A stretch of 57,039 bases of DNA from Candidatus Gastranaerophilales bacterium (GCA_944327255.1 CALVHA010000016.1:1-57039); one strand, 5' to 3'. Positions 43,067 through 52,574 are shown, numbered from the stretch's first letter. Notes: generated by a model not told the origin, from the sequence alone. Translations and numbers: made by a program.

Positions 43067-44341
43067 TTATGAAAATTGGTAAACATTTGCAAGCACAGTA
43101 CATGTATAAATAAGAATTACAAAGACAAAAATCTCAAATAAATATATTATTCTATTTGGTCTTTTAATAATTGCTGCATTCTGTCCGAATAATAAAAAAA
43201 ACAACGGAAATATTGAAATCAAATATCGACCTTGAAATCCACCTATTTTAGGAAATCCTGCAGGAGTCCAGGTACAAAACAATGCCGTACATACAATTAT
43301 AAAAAATAACAAAATAAGAATTAAAGAATATGCCCTATATCGCATACATATTTTTCTCTCTACTGGAATAAGGAAAAAACTCAAAAAATAAATTATAGAA
43401 ATAATTGAATAAATAAATAGCGGGAATCTAACATCAAGATTTCCCAAAATTCCAATCGCCCCTTTCAACCAATATAAAGAATTTAAAATTAATGATTTAA
43501 AAATTAAGAATAAAACCTTAACAGGGAAAGTATACAAAATTTCTTTATTTAACTCAGGATTGACATCAGGGCTAACCATTACATAGTTATGGGATGCCCA
43601 CAAACCGCCGATTAATATTCCAAACAATATTGTTATACCCCCTATCAGATATTTTCTTTTATCTCTCAAAAGAAAGATCAAAAATGCAGGGTAAATCAAA
43701 CAACCCTTCAAAAATGAGCTGATTAAGATCATAAAAGCATATATAACAATTTGATAATTTTTTAGATTCTCTTTATTTTCAAAAACAAGCTTAAACATGT
43801 ATGCAAAAAACAAAAATAGAAACGAATTAACAAAACTATCTGCAGAAACAGACATCCCTTCATAAATACTCATCGGCAAAAGTGCGAAAATTGCAAACTG
43901 CCACTTAAAAACAGGGGTTATTCTTATTGCAAAATAGATTAATATAAGCCAGCTTAAAAGATTGAAAAATCTTGCAAGATAAAACATCAAATAAGCATTC
44001 TGAAATAAAGCTCCAGTTTTTACCCCTAAAGACGACGAAAGATACATTATAGAAGAATAACCGCTAACTTGATGAAATTTTTTAGTATATTTCGAGCTAA
44101 ATTTCTTATATTCATCCATATTTTCAATAATGGCATCATATCTGGAATAGGAAGGAGGAATTTTATTATAAAAAATACCATTTGCAGTCTCAATTGCTCT
44201 ATGAAGATGAGCCTGCTCATCAGGCACCTGAAATGGAGGAGTTAAAAATAAAAATAAGACGCCAAATACAAAACCGAAAACCAAAAACAAAACTTCCGGT
44301 CTGTTTATAATATTACAAAATACCCCTCTCAACTTCTCCAT
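43067..44341 (-). CDS. DUF2142 family polytopic membrane protein
   Basis: A 424-residue protein with about ten hydrophobic segments. The first periplasmic loop has PFQVPDEQAHLHRA, the acidic DUF2142 signature (PDExAHxxRA) equivalent to the catalytic loop of GT-C glycosyltransferases. It may move a sugar from a lipid carrier onto a surface glycan. No glycan biosynthesis cluster surrounds it. Its start codon region has no SD and no clear promoter; TAAAAT directly abuts the ATG. Confidence 0.8.
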   Translation of the reverse strand: MEKLRGVFCNIINRPEVLFLVFGFVFGVLFLFLTPPFQVPDEQAHLHRAIETANGIFYNKIPPSYSRYDAIIENMDEYKKFSSKYTKKFHQVSGYSSIMYLSSSLGVKTGALFQNAYLMFYLARFFNLLSWLILIYFAIRITPVFKWQFAIFALLPMSIYEGMSVSADSFVNSFLFLFFAYMFKLVFENKENLKNYQIVIYAFMILISSFLKGCLIYPAFLIFLLRDKRKYLIGGITILFGILIGGLWASHNYVMVSPDVNPELNKEILYTFPVKVLFLIFKSLILNSLYWLKGAIGILGNLDVRFPLFIYSIISIIYFLSFFLIPVERKICMRYRAYSLILILLFFIIVCTALFCTWTPAGFPKIGGFQGRYLISIFPLFFLLFGQNAAIIKRPNRIIYLFEIFVFVILIYTCTVLANVYQFS

Positions 44342-44355
44342 ATTTTAAGTCTAAC

Positions 44356-44388
44356 AAAAAGAGGGACTTTTTAACAGTCCCTCTTTCA
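44356..44388 (-). terminator. Terminator of the NfeD-SPFH operon
   Basis: On the minus strand GAGGGACT pairs with AGTCCCTC, followed by TTTTTG. It comes right after the SPFH gene stop. Confidence 0.87.
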
Positions 44389-44391
44389 AAA

Positions 44392-45369
44392 TTATTTTGA
44401 AGATTTATCAAACATTTGTTTAATTCCATCAACAGAAGATAATATTCCTGTTGCTTCATAAGGCATATAAACAATTTTATTATTCTGTCCTTTAGATAAG
44501 TCCCCGAGAGTTTCAAGATATTTCATTGCAATTAAATATTTATCAGGCTGTCCTTTATCTTCTAAAGCTTCAATGATTCTTTTAATTGCTTCTTTTTCTG
44601 CATCTGCCTCTATCATACGAGCCTGCGCAACCCCTTCTGCTCTTAAAATTTCTGCCTGTTTTGCACCTTCTGCAGAACGAATAGCGGCTTCCTTTTCACC
44701 TTCAGCTTTTCTGATTGCAGCTTCTTTCAACCCTTCTGCTTCCGTAATCGTTGCAGTTTTTTCTCTATCAGCTTTCATCAATTTATCCATTGATGCCTGA
44801 ATATCAGCCGGAGGAAAAATATCCTGAATTTCTACACGATTAACTTTAACACCCCACTTATTTGTTGCCTCGTCCAAAATTGTACGAAGTTCAGTATTAA
44901 TAGTATTTCTGGAAGTCAATGTTTTTTGCAGATCCATCTGACCAACTAAGTTTCTCAAATTTGTTTGAGTTAGTTTTTCAATAGCCTCAGGCAGATTTGC
45001 AATCTCATATACCGCACTTTTTGAATCAATAATCTGAAAATAAATTAACGCATTAATAGTAATAGAAACATTATCCTCGGTAATTACATTCTGACGAGGG
45101 AAATCATAAATTTGTTCACGTTTATCAATTCTGTCAACCATCTTCAAAACTGAGAATACCTGACCATCAAAACCTCTTTGCGTAACTTTGGTTAAAATAC
45201 CACGAGGAACCTCCAATATAGGAAAAATAAAATTTAATCCAGCCTGAAGAGTTTTCTCATAACGCCCCATACGCTCAATTATAACTTCCTGCTGCTGTTG
45301 CACAATAATGATACCTTTTGCAATATAAACAACAAGAGCAATTAGTAAAATCAAAATTAACATTACCAT
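44392..45369 (-). CDS. SPFH/Band 7 protein (paraslipin, QmcA-like)
   Basis: A 325-residue protein: one N-terminal membrane helix (residues 2-20), SPFH domain (VIIERMGRYEKTLQAGLNFI, QNVITEDNVSITINALIYFQ, RNLVGQMDLQKTL) and a long Ala/Glu/Lys/Arg coiled coil (AEGLKEAAIRKAEGEKEAAI) ending in a small globular tail. Such proteins form membrane microdomain scaffolds, with the NfeD partner usually encoded beside them. The NfeD gene lies 2 bases upstream. Confidence 0.92.
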   Translation of the reverse strand: MVMLILILLIALVVYIAKGIIIVQQQQEVIIERMGRYEKTLQAGLNFIFPILEVPRGILTKVTQRGFDGQVFSVLKMVDRIDKREQIYDFPRQNVITEDNVSITINALIYFQIIDSKSAVYEIANLPEAIEKLTQTNLRNLVGQMDLQKTLTSRNTINTELRTILDEATNKWGVKVNRVEIQDIFPPADIQASMDKLMKADREKTATITEAEGLKEAAIRKAEGEKEAAIRSAEGAKQAEILRAEGVAQARMIEADAEKEAIKRIIEALEDKGQPDKYLIAMKYLETLGDLSKGQNNKIVYMPYEATGILSSVDGIKQMFDKSSK

Positions 45370-45371
45370 AT

Positions 45372-45797
45372 TTATACCCTTTCTACATATAAAATTAAAC
45401 TATCATTCTTTAGAATTTTCACTTCTGCACCCTCAGGAATTTCTTCATTATGCAAAGTACGGGCATCCCACCTTTCGTCATAAATGGTTATAGCCCCCGA
45501 ATTTTTTGTTACTGGAATAATCACTTTTGCAACTTTACCGATATACTTTCCATCCATACCGGTTTCCTTACTTTTATCTTCTCTATGTTTCAATAACAAC
45601 GGACGGATTAACCAAACAGAAAGCAAAGAAAGAATGATAAAATCGATTATCAAAGCATTCCAGCTATTAACAAAAAGTGATAATAAAGCTGTTAAAATCC
45701 CTGCAACCATAAAGTTTAAAAAGAATCCCAGAGGAACAAGTATCTCTAAAATGAGCGAAATCACAGCGATTACAGAAAATATTTGCCATAAAGTCAT
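45372..45797 (-). CDS. NfeD-family protein (short form)
   Basis: A 141-residue short NfeD: two to three hydrophobic segments (about residues 5-65) followed by a C-terminal OB-fold domain (GKYIGKVAKVIIPVTKNSGAI...EIPEGAEVKILKNDSLILYVERV). It pairs with the SPFH protein in one operon. Translation starts at ATG 45797 after SD-like GGAG; a TATACT promoter box lies about 35 bases upstream of it. Confidence 0.9.
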   Translation of the reverse strand: MTLWQIFSVIAVISLILEILVPLGFFLNFMVAGILTALLSLFVNSWNALIIDFIILSLLSVWLIRPLLLKHREDKSKETGMDGKYIGKVAKVIIPVTKNSGAITIYDERWDARTLHNEEIPEGAEVKILKNDSLILYVERV

Positions 45798-45868
45798 AAA
45801 AAACTCCTATCTCCTTTACTCCAGCAAGTATAACATATTTTACAGCTATCGTCAATTATTCATCAGTC

Positions 45869-45896
45869 TTTTCAAATGCGAAAAAGAGCTTATAAT
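45869..45896 (+). promoter_or_regulatory. Promoter of the 54-aa ORF
   Basis: TTTTCA (45869-45874), 16 bases, TATAAT (45891-45896). It leaves an unusually long leader of about 63 bases for such a small gene. Confidence 0.5.
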
Positions 45897-45966
45897 ACAA
45901 TTATCGGATCTTTTAAAAGTTTCATAAACTCCTGCCGTAATATTCAACAGAAAGGGAAAAAAAATT

Positions 45967-46131
45967 ATGGCTAGAATTATTGAAGGAAAAAGAAGAATCA
46001 TCAAAATGTCAGTGGATGATGTGTTGAATATTGTAAGAGAGTACCAACAAATCACACGCAATGCCTGCTGTTACGATCATATAAGAGAATTACTTAACAA
46101 GAGCGAATTTTATGTTCCAGAAGAAGTTTAA
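45967..46131 (+). CDS. Small basic hypothetical protein, 54 aa
   Basis: ATG 45967 to TAA 46129-46131. The peptide begins MARIIEGKRRIIKMSVDDVL and continues with a helix NIVREYQQIT, two adjacent cysteines (NACCYDHIREL) and an acidic end (YVPEEV). The SD-like AAAGGG is 10 bases upstream and a TATAAT promoter lies before the leader. It reads like a compact helical regulator or nucleic-acid-binding protein; no family is recognised. Its stop overlaps the ricT stop on the opposite strand. Confidence 0.7.
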   Translation: MARIIEGKRRIIKMSVDDVLNIVREYQQITRNACCYDHIRELLNKSEFYVPEEV

Positions 46132-47057
46132 ACATTCCCAGTTGAACTGTTTTTATCATCTTCGAGCTGTTTAATATCAATAGAATTATCCGACTCATCT
46201 GCGTATGCATTGTTAATTGGAGATTCATCAATTTCCACATTGACATCTGCATCAACCATTTCAATATCATTTTTAGGGAATTCTCGAATCTTACCATCTT
46301 CCATTTTTACAGCAACCTTTCCGCTCAAGAACTGCAAGTAACAAACTTTGCCTAAACCTTCAGAAGTCATTACGGACGAGCCAATTGGAGGCATACCTTT
46401 GGCTGCGTCAATATAATTTGCATATTCATAAGTCAAACAACAAAGTAATCTACCACATGTACCGGATATTTTTCCAGGAGCAATCGGCATGCCTTGATCC
46501 TTTGCAAGTTTTACATTAATTGTTGCAAACTTCCTCAAAAATGAAGAACAGCAGAATGGACGCCCGCATATCCCTACACCATCAAGAATTGAGGTTTCAT
46601 CCCTCACTCCAATATGTCTTAAATCAATACGGACTCGTGTAAAAACTTGAGTTAAGTCCTTTAGCAATGCTCTAAAATCAACTCTTTCAGGCGCAGTATA
46701 GTAAAAAGTAATTTTACGTCTATCAAAAGTTATTCTGCACTGAACAAGATTCATAACAAGATTATGTTGTTTTATCAGTGCCTGACACTTAAAAAACGAT
46801 TCAACTTCTTCCTTTTTAATTTCAGCAAGAACTTCTAAATCATGCTGGTTCAAAACCCTGATTACATGTAAAGCTACAGGTTTTGAAGATGAATTCTCCC
46901 AGATTTGAGAAATCTCCGGACTAACAAGCTCAACCTTAAGAGCCTCTTCTCCCTTTTCAGTACGCACTAATACCAATTGACCTTCTTCAACCGTAATTGT
47001 TTCCGGTACTTCTAACGGATAAAATGTATTTTTTAAATATTTAACAGCATATTTCAT
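46128..47057 (-). CDS. ricT: PSP1-domain protein RicT (YaaT)
   Basis: A 309-residue PSP1/RicT protein. The core contains DLRHIGVRDETSILDGVG, ICGRPFCCSSFL and TCGRLLCCLTYE, the cysteine groups that bind Fe-S clusters in the B. subtilis RicAFT complex, which assists RNase Y-dependent mRNA processing. RicA and RicF are not in the window. The acidic tail (EIDESPINNAYADESDNSID) is low complexity. The ATG overlaps the gpsA stop by one base (TAATG), so the genes are coupled. Confidence 0.9.
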   Translation of the reverse strand: MKYAVKYLKNTFYPLEVPETITVEEGQLVLVRTEKGEEALKVELVSPEISQIWENSSSKPVALHVIRVLNQHDLEVLAEIKKEEVESFFKCQALIKQHNLVMNLVQCRITFDRRKITFYYTAPERVDFRALLKDLTQVFTRVRIDLRHIGVRDETSILDGVGICGRPFCCSSFLRKFATINVKLAKDQGMPIAPGKISGTCGRLLCCLTYEYANYIDAAKGMPPIGSSVMTSEGLGKVCYLQFLSGKVAVKMEDGKIREFPKNDIEMVDADVNVEIDESPINNAYADESDNSIDIKQLEDDKNSSTGNV

Positions 47058-48058
47058 TAAACGTATCTTTCTTCTTCTTTCAACTTTCTATTCATAAGTT
47101 TTGATAGCAACTCTTGAGGGGTTATGTCAGTATAAACGGCTTCGTATATCGCACTTGAGACAGGAACTTCTATATCAAGCTTCTTAGCAAGCTCACAGAT
47201 AGCCTTAGAAGTTTTAACACCTTCGGCAACAGAACCGAGTTCTCTCAAGATATCATCTATTTTTTTCCCTTTCCCCAGCATTGAACCTACGGTATAATTT
47301 CTCGACATAGGGCTTGAACATGTAGCAATCAAATCTCCCATGCCTGAAAGTCCATATAATGTTGAAGGATTAGCCCCCAGATTTATACTTACTCTTACAA
47401 TTTCAGCCATGCCACGCGTTAGAAGCGTTCCAGTACAGTTATCTCCCAAATTCATTTCATGAGCAAATCCAGAAGCTATAGCAATAACATTCTTCAAACT
47501 TCCGCCGAGTTCAACACCAATCACATCACTATTTGTATATAATCTGAATTTATTTGGCACATTACAAGAATGTTGAACAAATTCTGCAACATTCATATCT
47601 TCGCTTGCAACACATGCTGCGGTAGGCTTTCCTGCCAAAACTTCCTTCGCAAGAGTCGGTCCCGAAAGGATAGCCAGCTTCTGGTCAGGCAAAACCTCCT
47701 TAATAACTTCAGACATTCTCATCAATGAAGGGAGTTCTATTCCCTTTGAGGCATTAACAAGAATTTGTTCAGACTTTATTCCTGCCTTTTTCAAATTTTC
47801 ACAAACATCACGTGTTCCAGATGTTGCAACAACAGATAAAATAATATCAGCACCACTGATAGCAGCGGATAAATCAGATATAATTTGGACTTTATCTGCA
47901 AGCTGAACTTCCAGAGGTTTTGACGTGTGTTTATTTTTAATTAAATCTTCAGAAAGATCCTGCTCTCTGCCCCAAACAGTTATATTCTCAAAATTATCTG
48001 TTAAAAGCCACGCAAGAGTAAGCCCCCAGCATCCTGCACCTAAAACCGTTAACTTCAT
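47057..48058 (-). CDS. gpsA: NAD(P)-dependent glycerol-3-phosphate dehydrogenase
   Basis: A 333-residue GpsA that reduces dihydroxyacetone phosphate to sn-glycerol-3-phosphate for phospholipid synthesis. The N-terminal LGAGCWGLTLAW is the dinucleotide motif; LSGPTLAKE, the catalytic-lysine region GGSLKNVIAIASG and GLSGMGDLIATC are diagnostic. It lies 11 bases downstream of murQ and is coupled to ricT. Confidence 0.95.
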   Translation of the reverse strand: MKLTVLGAGCWGLTLAWLLTDNFENITVWGREQDLSEDLIKNKHTSKPLEVQLADKVQIISDLSAAISGADIILSVVATSGTRDVCENLKKAGIKSEQILVNASKGIELPSLMRMSEVIKEVLPDQKLAILSGPTLAKEVLAGKPTAACVASEDMNVAEFVQHSCNVPNKFRLYTNSDVIGVELGGSLKNVIAIASGFAHEMNLGDNCTGTLLTRGMAEIVRVSINLGANPSTLYGLSGMGDLIATCSSPMSRNYTVGSMLGKGKKIDDILRELGSVAEGVKTSKAICELAKKLDIEVPVSSAIYEAVYTDITPQELLSKLMNRKLKEEERYV

Positions 48059-48069
48059 AAATTTATCTC

Positions 48070-48966
48070 CTATACAGCAAGTCTTGACTTATTAATAAGT
48101 TTCCTCAAAACTCCGCCATGTTTTCTTAACTCTTCTCTGGATGTTTCTATATCCATTTTCATTATAATAGAAACAATAGCAGTTTTAATCTCCCAATTAC
48201 ATTTTAATAAAGCTGCAAGAGCCTCACTATGCTGCACATTTGCAATTTGAGCAACAATTCTGATAGCGCGGTCTTTTAACTTTTCATTAACAGCCTGTAA
48301 ATCAATCATGAAATTTTCATAAGTTTTACCGATTTTAATCATCGAACCGGTTGTTAACATATTCAATACCATTTTCTGAGCAGTCCCTGCCTTCAAACGA
48401 CTTGAACCCGCAATAACTTCAGGACCAACTTCAACACAAATAACAAGACCTGCTTCCTCGGCAATACGCCCCTTAGGGTTACATGTAACCGCAATTGTCT
48501 TGCAATTAACTTCTTCGGCTTGTGCAAGAACCCCTAATAAATATTTAGGGTTTCCGCTTGCAGATATAACAACCGCAATATCATTCTCCGTTAAAACTTT
48601 TGCATCTGATTTCCCTAAATCAAAATCATCTTCAGCACCTTCTACAGACTTTCTCATTGCAGAATCACCACCTGCAATTATACCGTTAACCATATCTGAA
48701 GGAACACTAAAAGTCGGAGGACACTCTGAGGCATCCAGTATCCCGAGACGGCCTGAAGTTCCCGCTCCAAAATAATAAAGTTTTCCGCCTTTTAAAAATT
48801 GTTTTGCGATTAAATCAATTGCTTCCGCAATATGTTCAGATTCATCTTCGACAGCAAGAGCAACAAGCTTGTCCTCATCATTCATTTTTTTCACGATTTC
48901 AATAGTCGGCAGGATATCAATATCCTTTGTATTTTCATTCCTAAATTCAGTAATAATGTCACTCAT
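48070..48966 (-). CDS. murQ: N-acetylmuramic acid 6-phosphate etherase
   Basis: A 298-residue SIS-domain lyase that removes D-lactate from MurNAc-6-phosphate to give GlcNAc-6-phosphate, recycling cell-wall sugars. GAGTSGRLGILDASE, ISASGNPKYLLG, SSRLKAGTAQK and VNEKLKDRA are conserved. The usual partners (MurP PTS, AnmK, MurK) are absent here. The lytic transglycosylase at 11395 and the PBP would generate and use the same wall material. SD AAGGAGG. Confidence 0.95.
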   Translation of the reverse strand: MSDIITEFRNENTKDIDILPTIEIVKKMNDEDKLVALAVEDESEHIAEAIDLIAKQFLKGGKLYYFGAGTSGRLGILDASECPPTFSVPSDMVNGIIAGGDSAMRKSVEGAEDDFDLGKSDAKVLTENDIAVVISASGNPKYLLGVLAQAEEVNCKTIAVTCNPKGRIAEEAGLVICVEVGPEVIAGSSRLKAGTAQKMVLNMLTTGSMIKIGKTYENFMIDLQAVNEKLKDRAIRIVAQIANVQHSEALAALLKCNWEIKTAIVSIIMKMDIETSREELRKHGGVLRKLINKSRLAV

Positions 48967-49011
48967 GCCGATACCTCCTTTATAATATAAACACCATCAG
49001 AACGCATATAT

Positions 49012-49470
49012 CTATAATTTCATTAAATTAGCCATTTCAATTGCGGCTTTCGCGGCATCTGAGCCTTTATTTCCTGCCTTAGTTCCAGCTCTTTCAATTG
49101 CCTGTTCAATATTTTCTGTTGTTAAAACCCCGAAGATAACAGGAACCCCTGTTTGCAAACTGACACTCGCAATACCTTTTGACAATTCAGCACTAACATA
49201 ATCAAAATGAGCAGTAGCGCCTCTAATTATTGCTCCAAGTGTAATAATAGCATCATAATTCCCGGTTTTAGCAAACTTTTGAGCAGCCAAAGGAATTTCA
49301 AAAGCGCCTGGGACTTTTACGATATCAATATTTTCCTGATTTACACCATGTCTTCTTAATTCATCTATCGCACCTGACAATAATTTTGAACCGATAAAAT
49401 CATTAAATCTTGAGATTATTATACAAAATTTTTCATTACTTGCTACTAACTGACCTTCATAAGTTTTCAT
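49012..49470 (-). CDS. ribH: 6,7-dimethyl-8-ribityllumazine synthase
   Basis: A 152-residue lumazine synthase that condenses 5-amino-6-ribitylaminouracil with dihydroxybutanone phosphate in riboflavin synthesis. Conserved segments: [28 protein letters not shown] (with the catalytic His) and [23 protein letters not shown]. It stands alone, without other rib genes or an FMN riboswitch upstream. SD GGAGA. Confidence 0.95.
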   Translation of the reverse strand: MKTYEGQLVASNEKFCIIISRFNDFIGSKLLSGAIDELRRHGVNQENIDIVKVPGAFEIPLAAQKFAKTGNYDAIITLGAIIRGATAHFDYVSAELSKGIASVSLQTGVPVIFGVLTTENIEQAIERAGTKAGNKGSDAAKAAIEMANLMKL

Positions 49471-49521
49471 TTATATTCTCCACATATCCTTATAACTGGT
49501 TATATTGTACAACACAGTTAA

Positions 49522-50226
49522 CTATTTTACAAGCAGTGGAGCAAAAATCTTATAAAAAATATATATAGAAGTAATGATTAATAATATACCGCTTATTTTC
49601 ATAAGCCAATCAGAAATTTTGTAAAAGTTTTTCCACGTTTTAAGCTTAGAAGTTAAAACTCCGGCAAAGACGAGAATAAAGCCCTGTCCAAGAGAAAACA
49701 GAAACAACAAAATTATAGACTGTGTAAGACTTGCAGATAAAGAGGCAAAGGCCATAATTGCAGCCAATATCGGAGTAGAACATGGAGTTCCAGCAAGAGC
49801 TACAACCCCACCAAGTAATAAAGGATACAAAAAAGTACTTGTCCCATCATTTTTAGGCATTTCCTTTATTAATACAGGCATTTCAAAATCTAAAACACCA
49901 ACAAGTTTTAGCCCCATAATCATAACAATACTGGCTATAATTACACTAAAATATCCACCAGCAAAGGAAACAAACACTTTTCCTGTCACTGCACAAATAA
50001 TACCTATGACAGAAAAAACTATAGCCGATCCCATTATAAAAAACAATAACTGCATAAAAGTCTTTGCAGGCTTAGCATCTGAATATCCTCCGACATATCC
50101 TATAATTATAGGAAGCATCGCAAGAGAGCAGGGAGAAATAGAGGCAATTAAACCTCCCATAAAAGATAGCCCGTATAATAAGGGCATACTGCCGCTTGTA
50201 GTAAATAAATCAACATAATTAGTCAT
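49522..50226 (-). CDS. CcdA/DsbD-type transmembrane thiol transporter
   Basis: A 234-residue protein with six hydrophobic segments. GGLIASISPCSLAMLPIIIGY and GVVALAGTPCSTPILAAI hold the Pro-Cys pair that passes electrons from cytoplasmic thioredoxin across the inner membrane. Its start shares TAATG with the stop of the upstream thioredoxin gene, the expected acceptor. Together they form a reducing pathway for periplasmic disulfides or cytochrome c maturation; no ccs genes are visible. Confidence 0.92.
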   Translation of the reverse strand: MTNYVDLFTTSGSMPLLYGLSFMGGLIASISPCSLAMLPIIIGYVGGYSDAKPAKTFMQLLFFIMGSAIVFSVIGIICAVTGKVFVSFAGGYFSVIIASIVMIMGLKLVGVLDFEMPVLIKEMPKNDGTSTFLYPLLLGGVVALAGTPCSTPILAAIMAFASLSASLTQSIILLFLFSLGQGFILVFAGVLTSKLKTWKNFYKISDWLMKISGILLIITSIYIFYKIFAPLLVK

Positions 50227-50618
50227 TATTTAAGAGCCTTTAAATATCCTTCAAAAACATTTTTATCAACAGCACCCTCGATCCGTCGAACCTGCTGCCC
50301 TGATGAATTCATCAATATAATTGTCGGAACAAGAGTAACATCGTATTTTTTAATCCATTCTTGAGTTGAAGGTTTATTATCCTGAACCTGAATTTCTGTT
50401 AATGCTATTTTATCCTGATATTGCGGATAAACTTCTTTCATTATTTTATTCATAGTCTGACAATCCAGACACATTGCCGATGTAAATTTTATAATCTGAG
50501 GTTTTGCAGTTTTTGCGTTAACACTCATAGATTCGTTTCCTGAATTCGCACTCAAAATCATATATGCAAAAATCGGAACCAACAAAACCAGCAATACAAT
50601 AATGATATTTTTTTTCAT
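50226..50618 (-). CDS. Membrane-anchored thioredoxin
   Basis: A 130-residue thioredoxin-fold protein with an N-terminal anchor (KKNIIIVLLVLLVPIFAYMIL) and the redox pair in FTSAMCLDCQTMNKIMKEV (CLDC), plus the cis-Pro loop VTLVPTIILMN. It is coupled to the ccdA-like gene and probably receives its electrons. It is shorter than, and distinct from, the CGYC protein at 25293. SD AAGGGAG. Confidence 0.9.
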   Translation of the reverse strand: MKKNIIIVLLVLLVPIFAYMILSANSGNESMSVNAKTAKPQIIKFTSAMCLDCQTMNKIMKEVYPQYQDKIALTEIQVQDNKPSTQEWIKKYDVTLVPTIILMNSSGQQVRRIEGAVDKNVFEGYLKALK

Positions 50619-50777
50619 AATTTTTCTCCCTTATAAAACAATTTTATCATAAAGGAAAAGATTTAAAATACAATTGCACAGGTGGAGATTTATTATAGAA
50701 ACTATTGACTGAGAGTTCACTCTAAAGTTTATAATAAATAAATTAAGTCGAAATAAAAATACTAAGAAAGGAAATTT

Positions 50778-52532
50778 ATGACAAATATTTTAGAAAGAAT
50801 AAATCAACCAAAAGATTTGAGAAAACTTAATCTTGAAGAATTAAATAGCCTTGCGGATGAAATGCGGAAAGCAATAATTAAAAAAGTCAACACAACAGGC
50901 GGGCATATGGGGCCTAATCTAGGATTTATTGAACCAACTATTGCACTGCATTATGTATTTAATTCTCCTGTGGATAAAATTGTATTTGATGTTTCTCATC
51001 AAAGTTATCCACATAAAATGCTTACAGGACGCAGAGAAAACTTTACAAATCCCGAAAAATATTTTGAAATCTCAGGATATACCAACCCTCAGGAAAGCGA
51101 ACATGATACCTTTTTTATCGGACATACTTCAACATCAGTAAGTCTTTCAGTAGGGCTAGCAAAAGCCAGAGATTTAAAAGGTGAAAAATCTAATATAATT
51201 GCGATAATTGGCGACGGGTCTTTAAGCGGTGGAGAAGCATTTGAAGGACTTGATAATGCTGCCGTTTTAAACAGTAATATAATAATTATTGTCAACGATA
51301 ATGACATGAGTATCGCCCCAAATCACGGCGGAATTTATGCTAACCTGCAACTGCTTAAAGAAACTGAAGGGAAAGCGGAATGCAACTTTTTTAAATCAAT
51401 GGGATTTGAATATCTCTTTGTTAAGAATGGGAATAATATTGAAGAACTAATAAACGCCTTCCAAAAAGTTAAAGATATTGATCATCCAGTTATCATACAC
51501 CTGCATACTCTAAAAGGGAAAGGTCTGGAAGTGGCCGAAAAGAATAAAGAGTCTTTCCACTGGATCCTACCTGGGACTTTAGATAAAAAAGAACAATCGA
51601 ATTCGCAAGAAGCCACATATAATTCAATTACAACAGATTATCTTATTGAAAAAAGAATGAATGATAAAACTGTAATTGCGATTTCGCCTGCAACCCCGGG
51701 AGCATATGGGTTTACTCCTGAATTCAGAGAAAAAATGGGAGAAGGCTACACGGATGTAGGAATCTGTGAAGAACACGCCGTTGCTTACGCATCAGGACTT
51801 GCCAGAAACGGAGCAAAACCTGTTCTCGCAATTATGAGTTCATTTGTACAAAGAACATACGATCAGTTATCACAAGATTTAGCACTAAACAACAGTCCTG
51901 CAACAATTCTCGTACATTGGGGCGCAATTTCGGGTGGAGATGCAACGCACTTAGGATGTTTCGATATTCCTCTCATAAGTAATATTCCTAATATTGTATA
52001 TCTCGCACCAACATGTAAAGAAGAATATTTAAAAATGCTTGACTGGTCTATAGAACAAACATATTATCCGGTAGCTATAAGGGTTCCTTTCGGACCGTTA
52101 ATTTCAAATGGAAAGAAAGATAATACGGACTATTCTAAACTTAACAAATACAAAATTGAAGAAGAAGGAGAGACTGTTGCAATTCTAGGTCTAGGAAATT
52201 TCTTCCATCTTGGGAAGACGCTTAAAGAAGAACTTAAAAATAAACTTGGAATTAACGCAACACTTATAAATCCAAAGTTCATCAGCGGCTTGGATAAAGA
52301 GCTGCTTGAATCTTTAAATCGGAACCACAAAATTGTTGTAACTTTGGAAGACGGAGTTAAAGACGGAGGTTTTGGAGAAAAAATAGCCTCTTATTATGGA
52401 AAATCTGGAATAAAAGTTCTAAACTATGGTGCAGATAAGGAATTTACAGACAGAGTTCCGATTGAAGAGCTTTATAAAAGGTACCATCTTACAAAAGAGC
52501 AAATTACTGATGATATCAAAATTTGTTTATAA
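50778..52532 (+). CDS. DXS-like TPP enzyme with altered phosphate-binding arginines
   Basis: A 584-residue member of the 1-deoxy-D-xylulose-5-phosphate synthase family. TPP and catalytic residues are present: GGHMGPNLG, DVSHQSYPHK, IIGDGSLSGGEAFE with VNDNDMSI, ESFHW, and GICEEHAV with the catalytic Glu. The acceptor site differs: DRAG(I/L)VG is here HWGAISGG, the YLR of the FD..YLR segment is replaced by FDIPLIS, and VRYPRG is IRVPFG. In E. coli DXS those arginines hold the phosphate of glyceraldehyde-3-phosphate, so this may be a DXS paralogue with another acceptor. Whether a canonical dxs exists elsewhere is unknown. TTGACT and TATAAT lie upstream with a long (19-base) spacer. Confidence 0.85.
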   Translation: MTNILERINQPKDLRKLNLEELNSLADEMRKAIIKKVNTTGGHMGPNLGFIEPTIALHYVFNSPVDKIVFDVSHQSYPHKMLTGRRENFTNPEKYFEISGYTNPQESEHDTFFIGHTSTSVSLSVGLAKARDLKGEKSNIIAIIGDGSLSGGEAFEGLDNAAVLNSNIIIIVNDNDMSIAPNHGGIYANLQLLKETEGKAECNFFKSMGFEYLFVKNGNNIEELINAFQKVKDIDHPVIIHLHTLKGKGLEVAEKNKESFHWILPGTLDKKEQSNSQEATYNSITTDYLIEKRMNDKTVIAISPATPGAYGFTPEFREKMGEGYTDVGICEEHAVAYASGLARNGAKPVLAIMSSFVQRTYDQLSQDLALNNSPATILVHWGAISGGDATHLGCFDIPLISNIPNIVYLAPTCKEEYLKMLDWSIEQTYYPVAIRVPFGPLISNGKKDNTDYSKLNKYKIEEEGETVAILGLGNFFHLGKTLKEELKNKLGINATLINPKFISGLDKELLESLNRNHKIVVTLEDGVKDGGFGEKIASYYGKSGIKVLNYGADKEFTDRVPIEELYKRYHLTKEQITDDIKICL

Positions 52533-52540
52533 AATAACTA

Positions 52541-52574
52541 AAAATCTCCTCATTATTAGAGGGGATTTTTTTTA
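52541..52574 (+). terminator. Rho-independent terminator
   Basis: AAAATCTCCTC pairs with GAGGGGATTTT (one G-U) around a 7-base loop, followed by T. It ends the DXS-like gene. Confidence 0.85.

Noticed and set aside
45484..45927. 147-residue plus-strand frame antisense to NfeD
   Set aside because: It mirrors the NfeD coding frame and continues over the promoters between NfeD and the 54-aa ORF; no SD.
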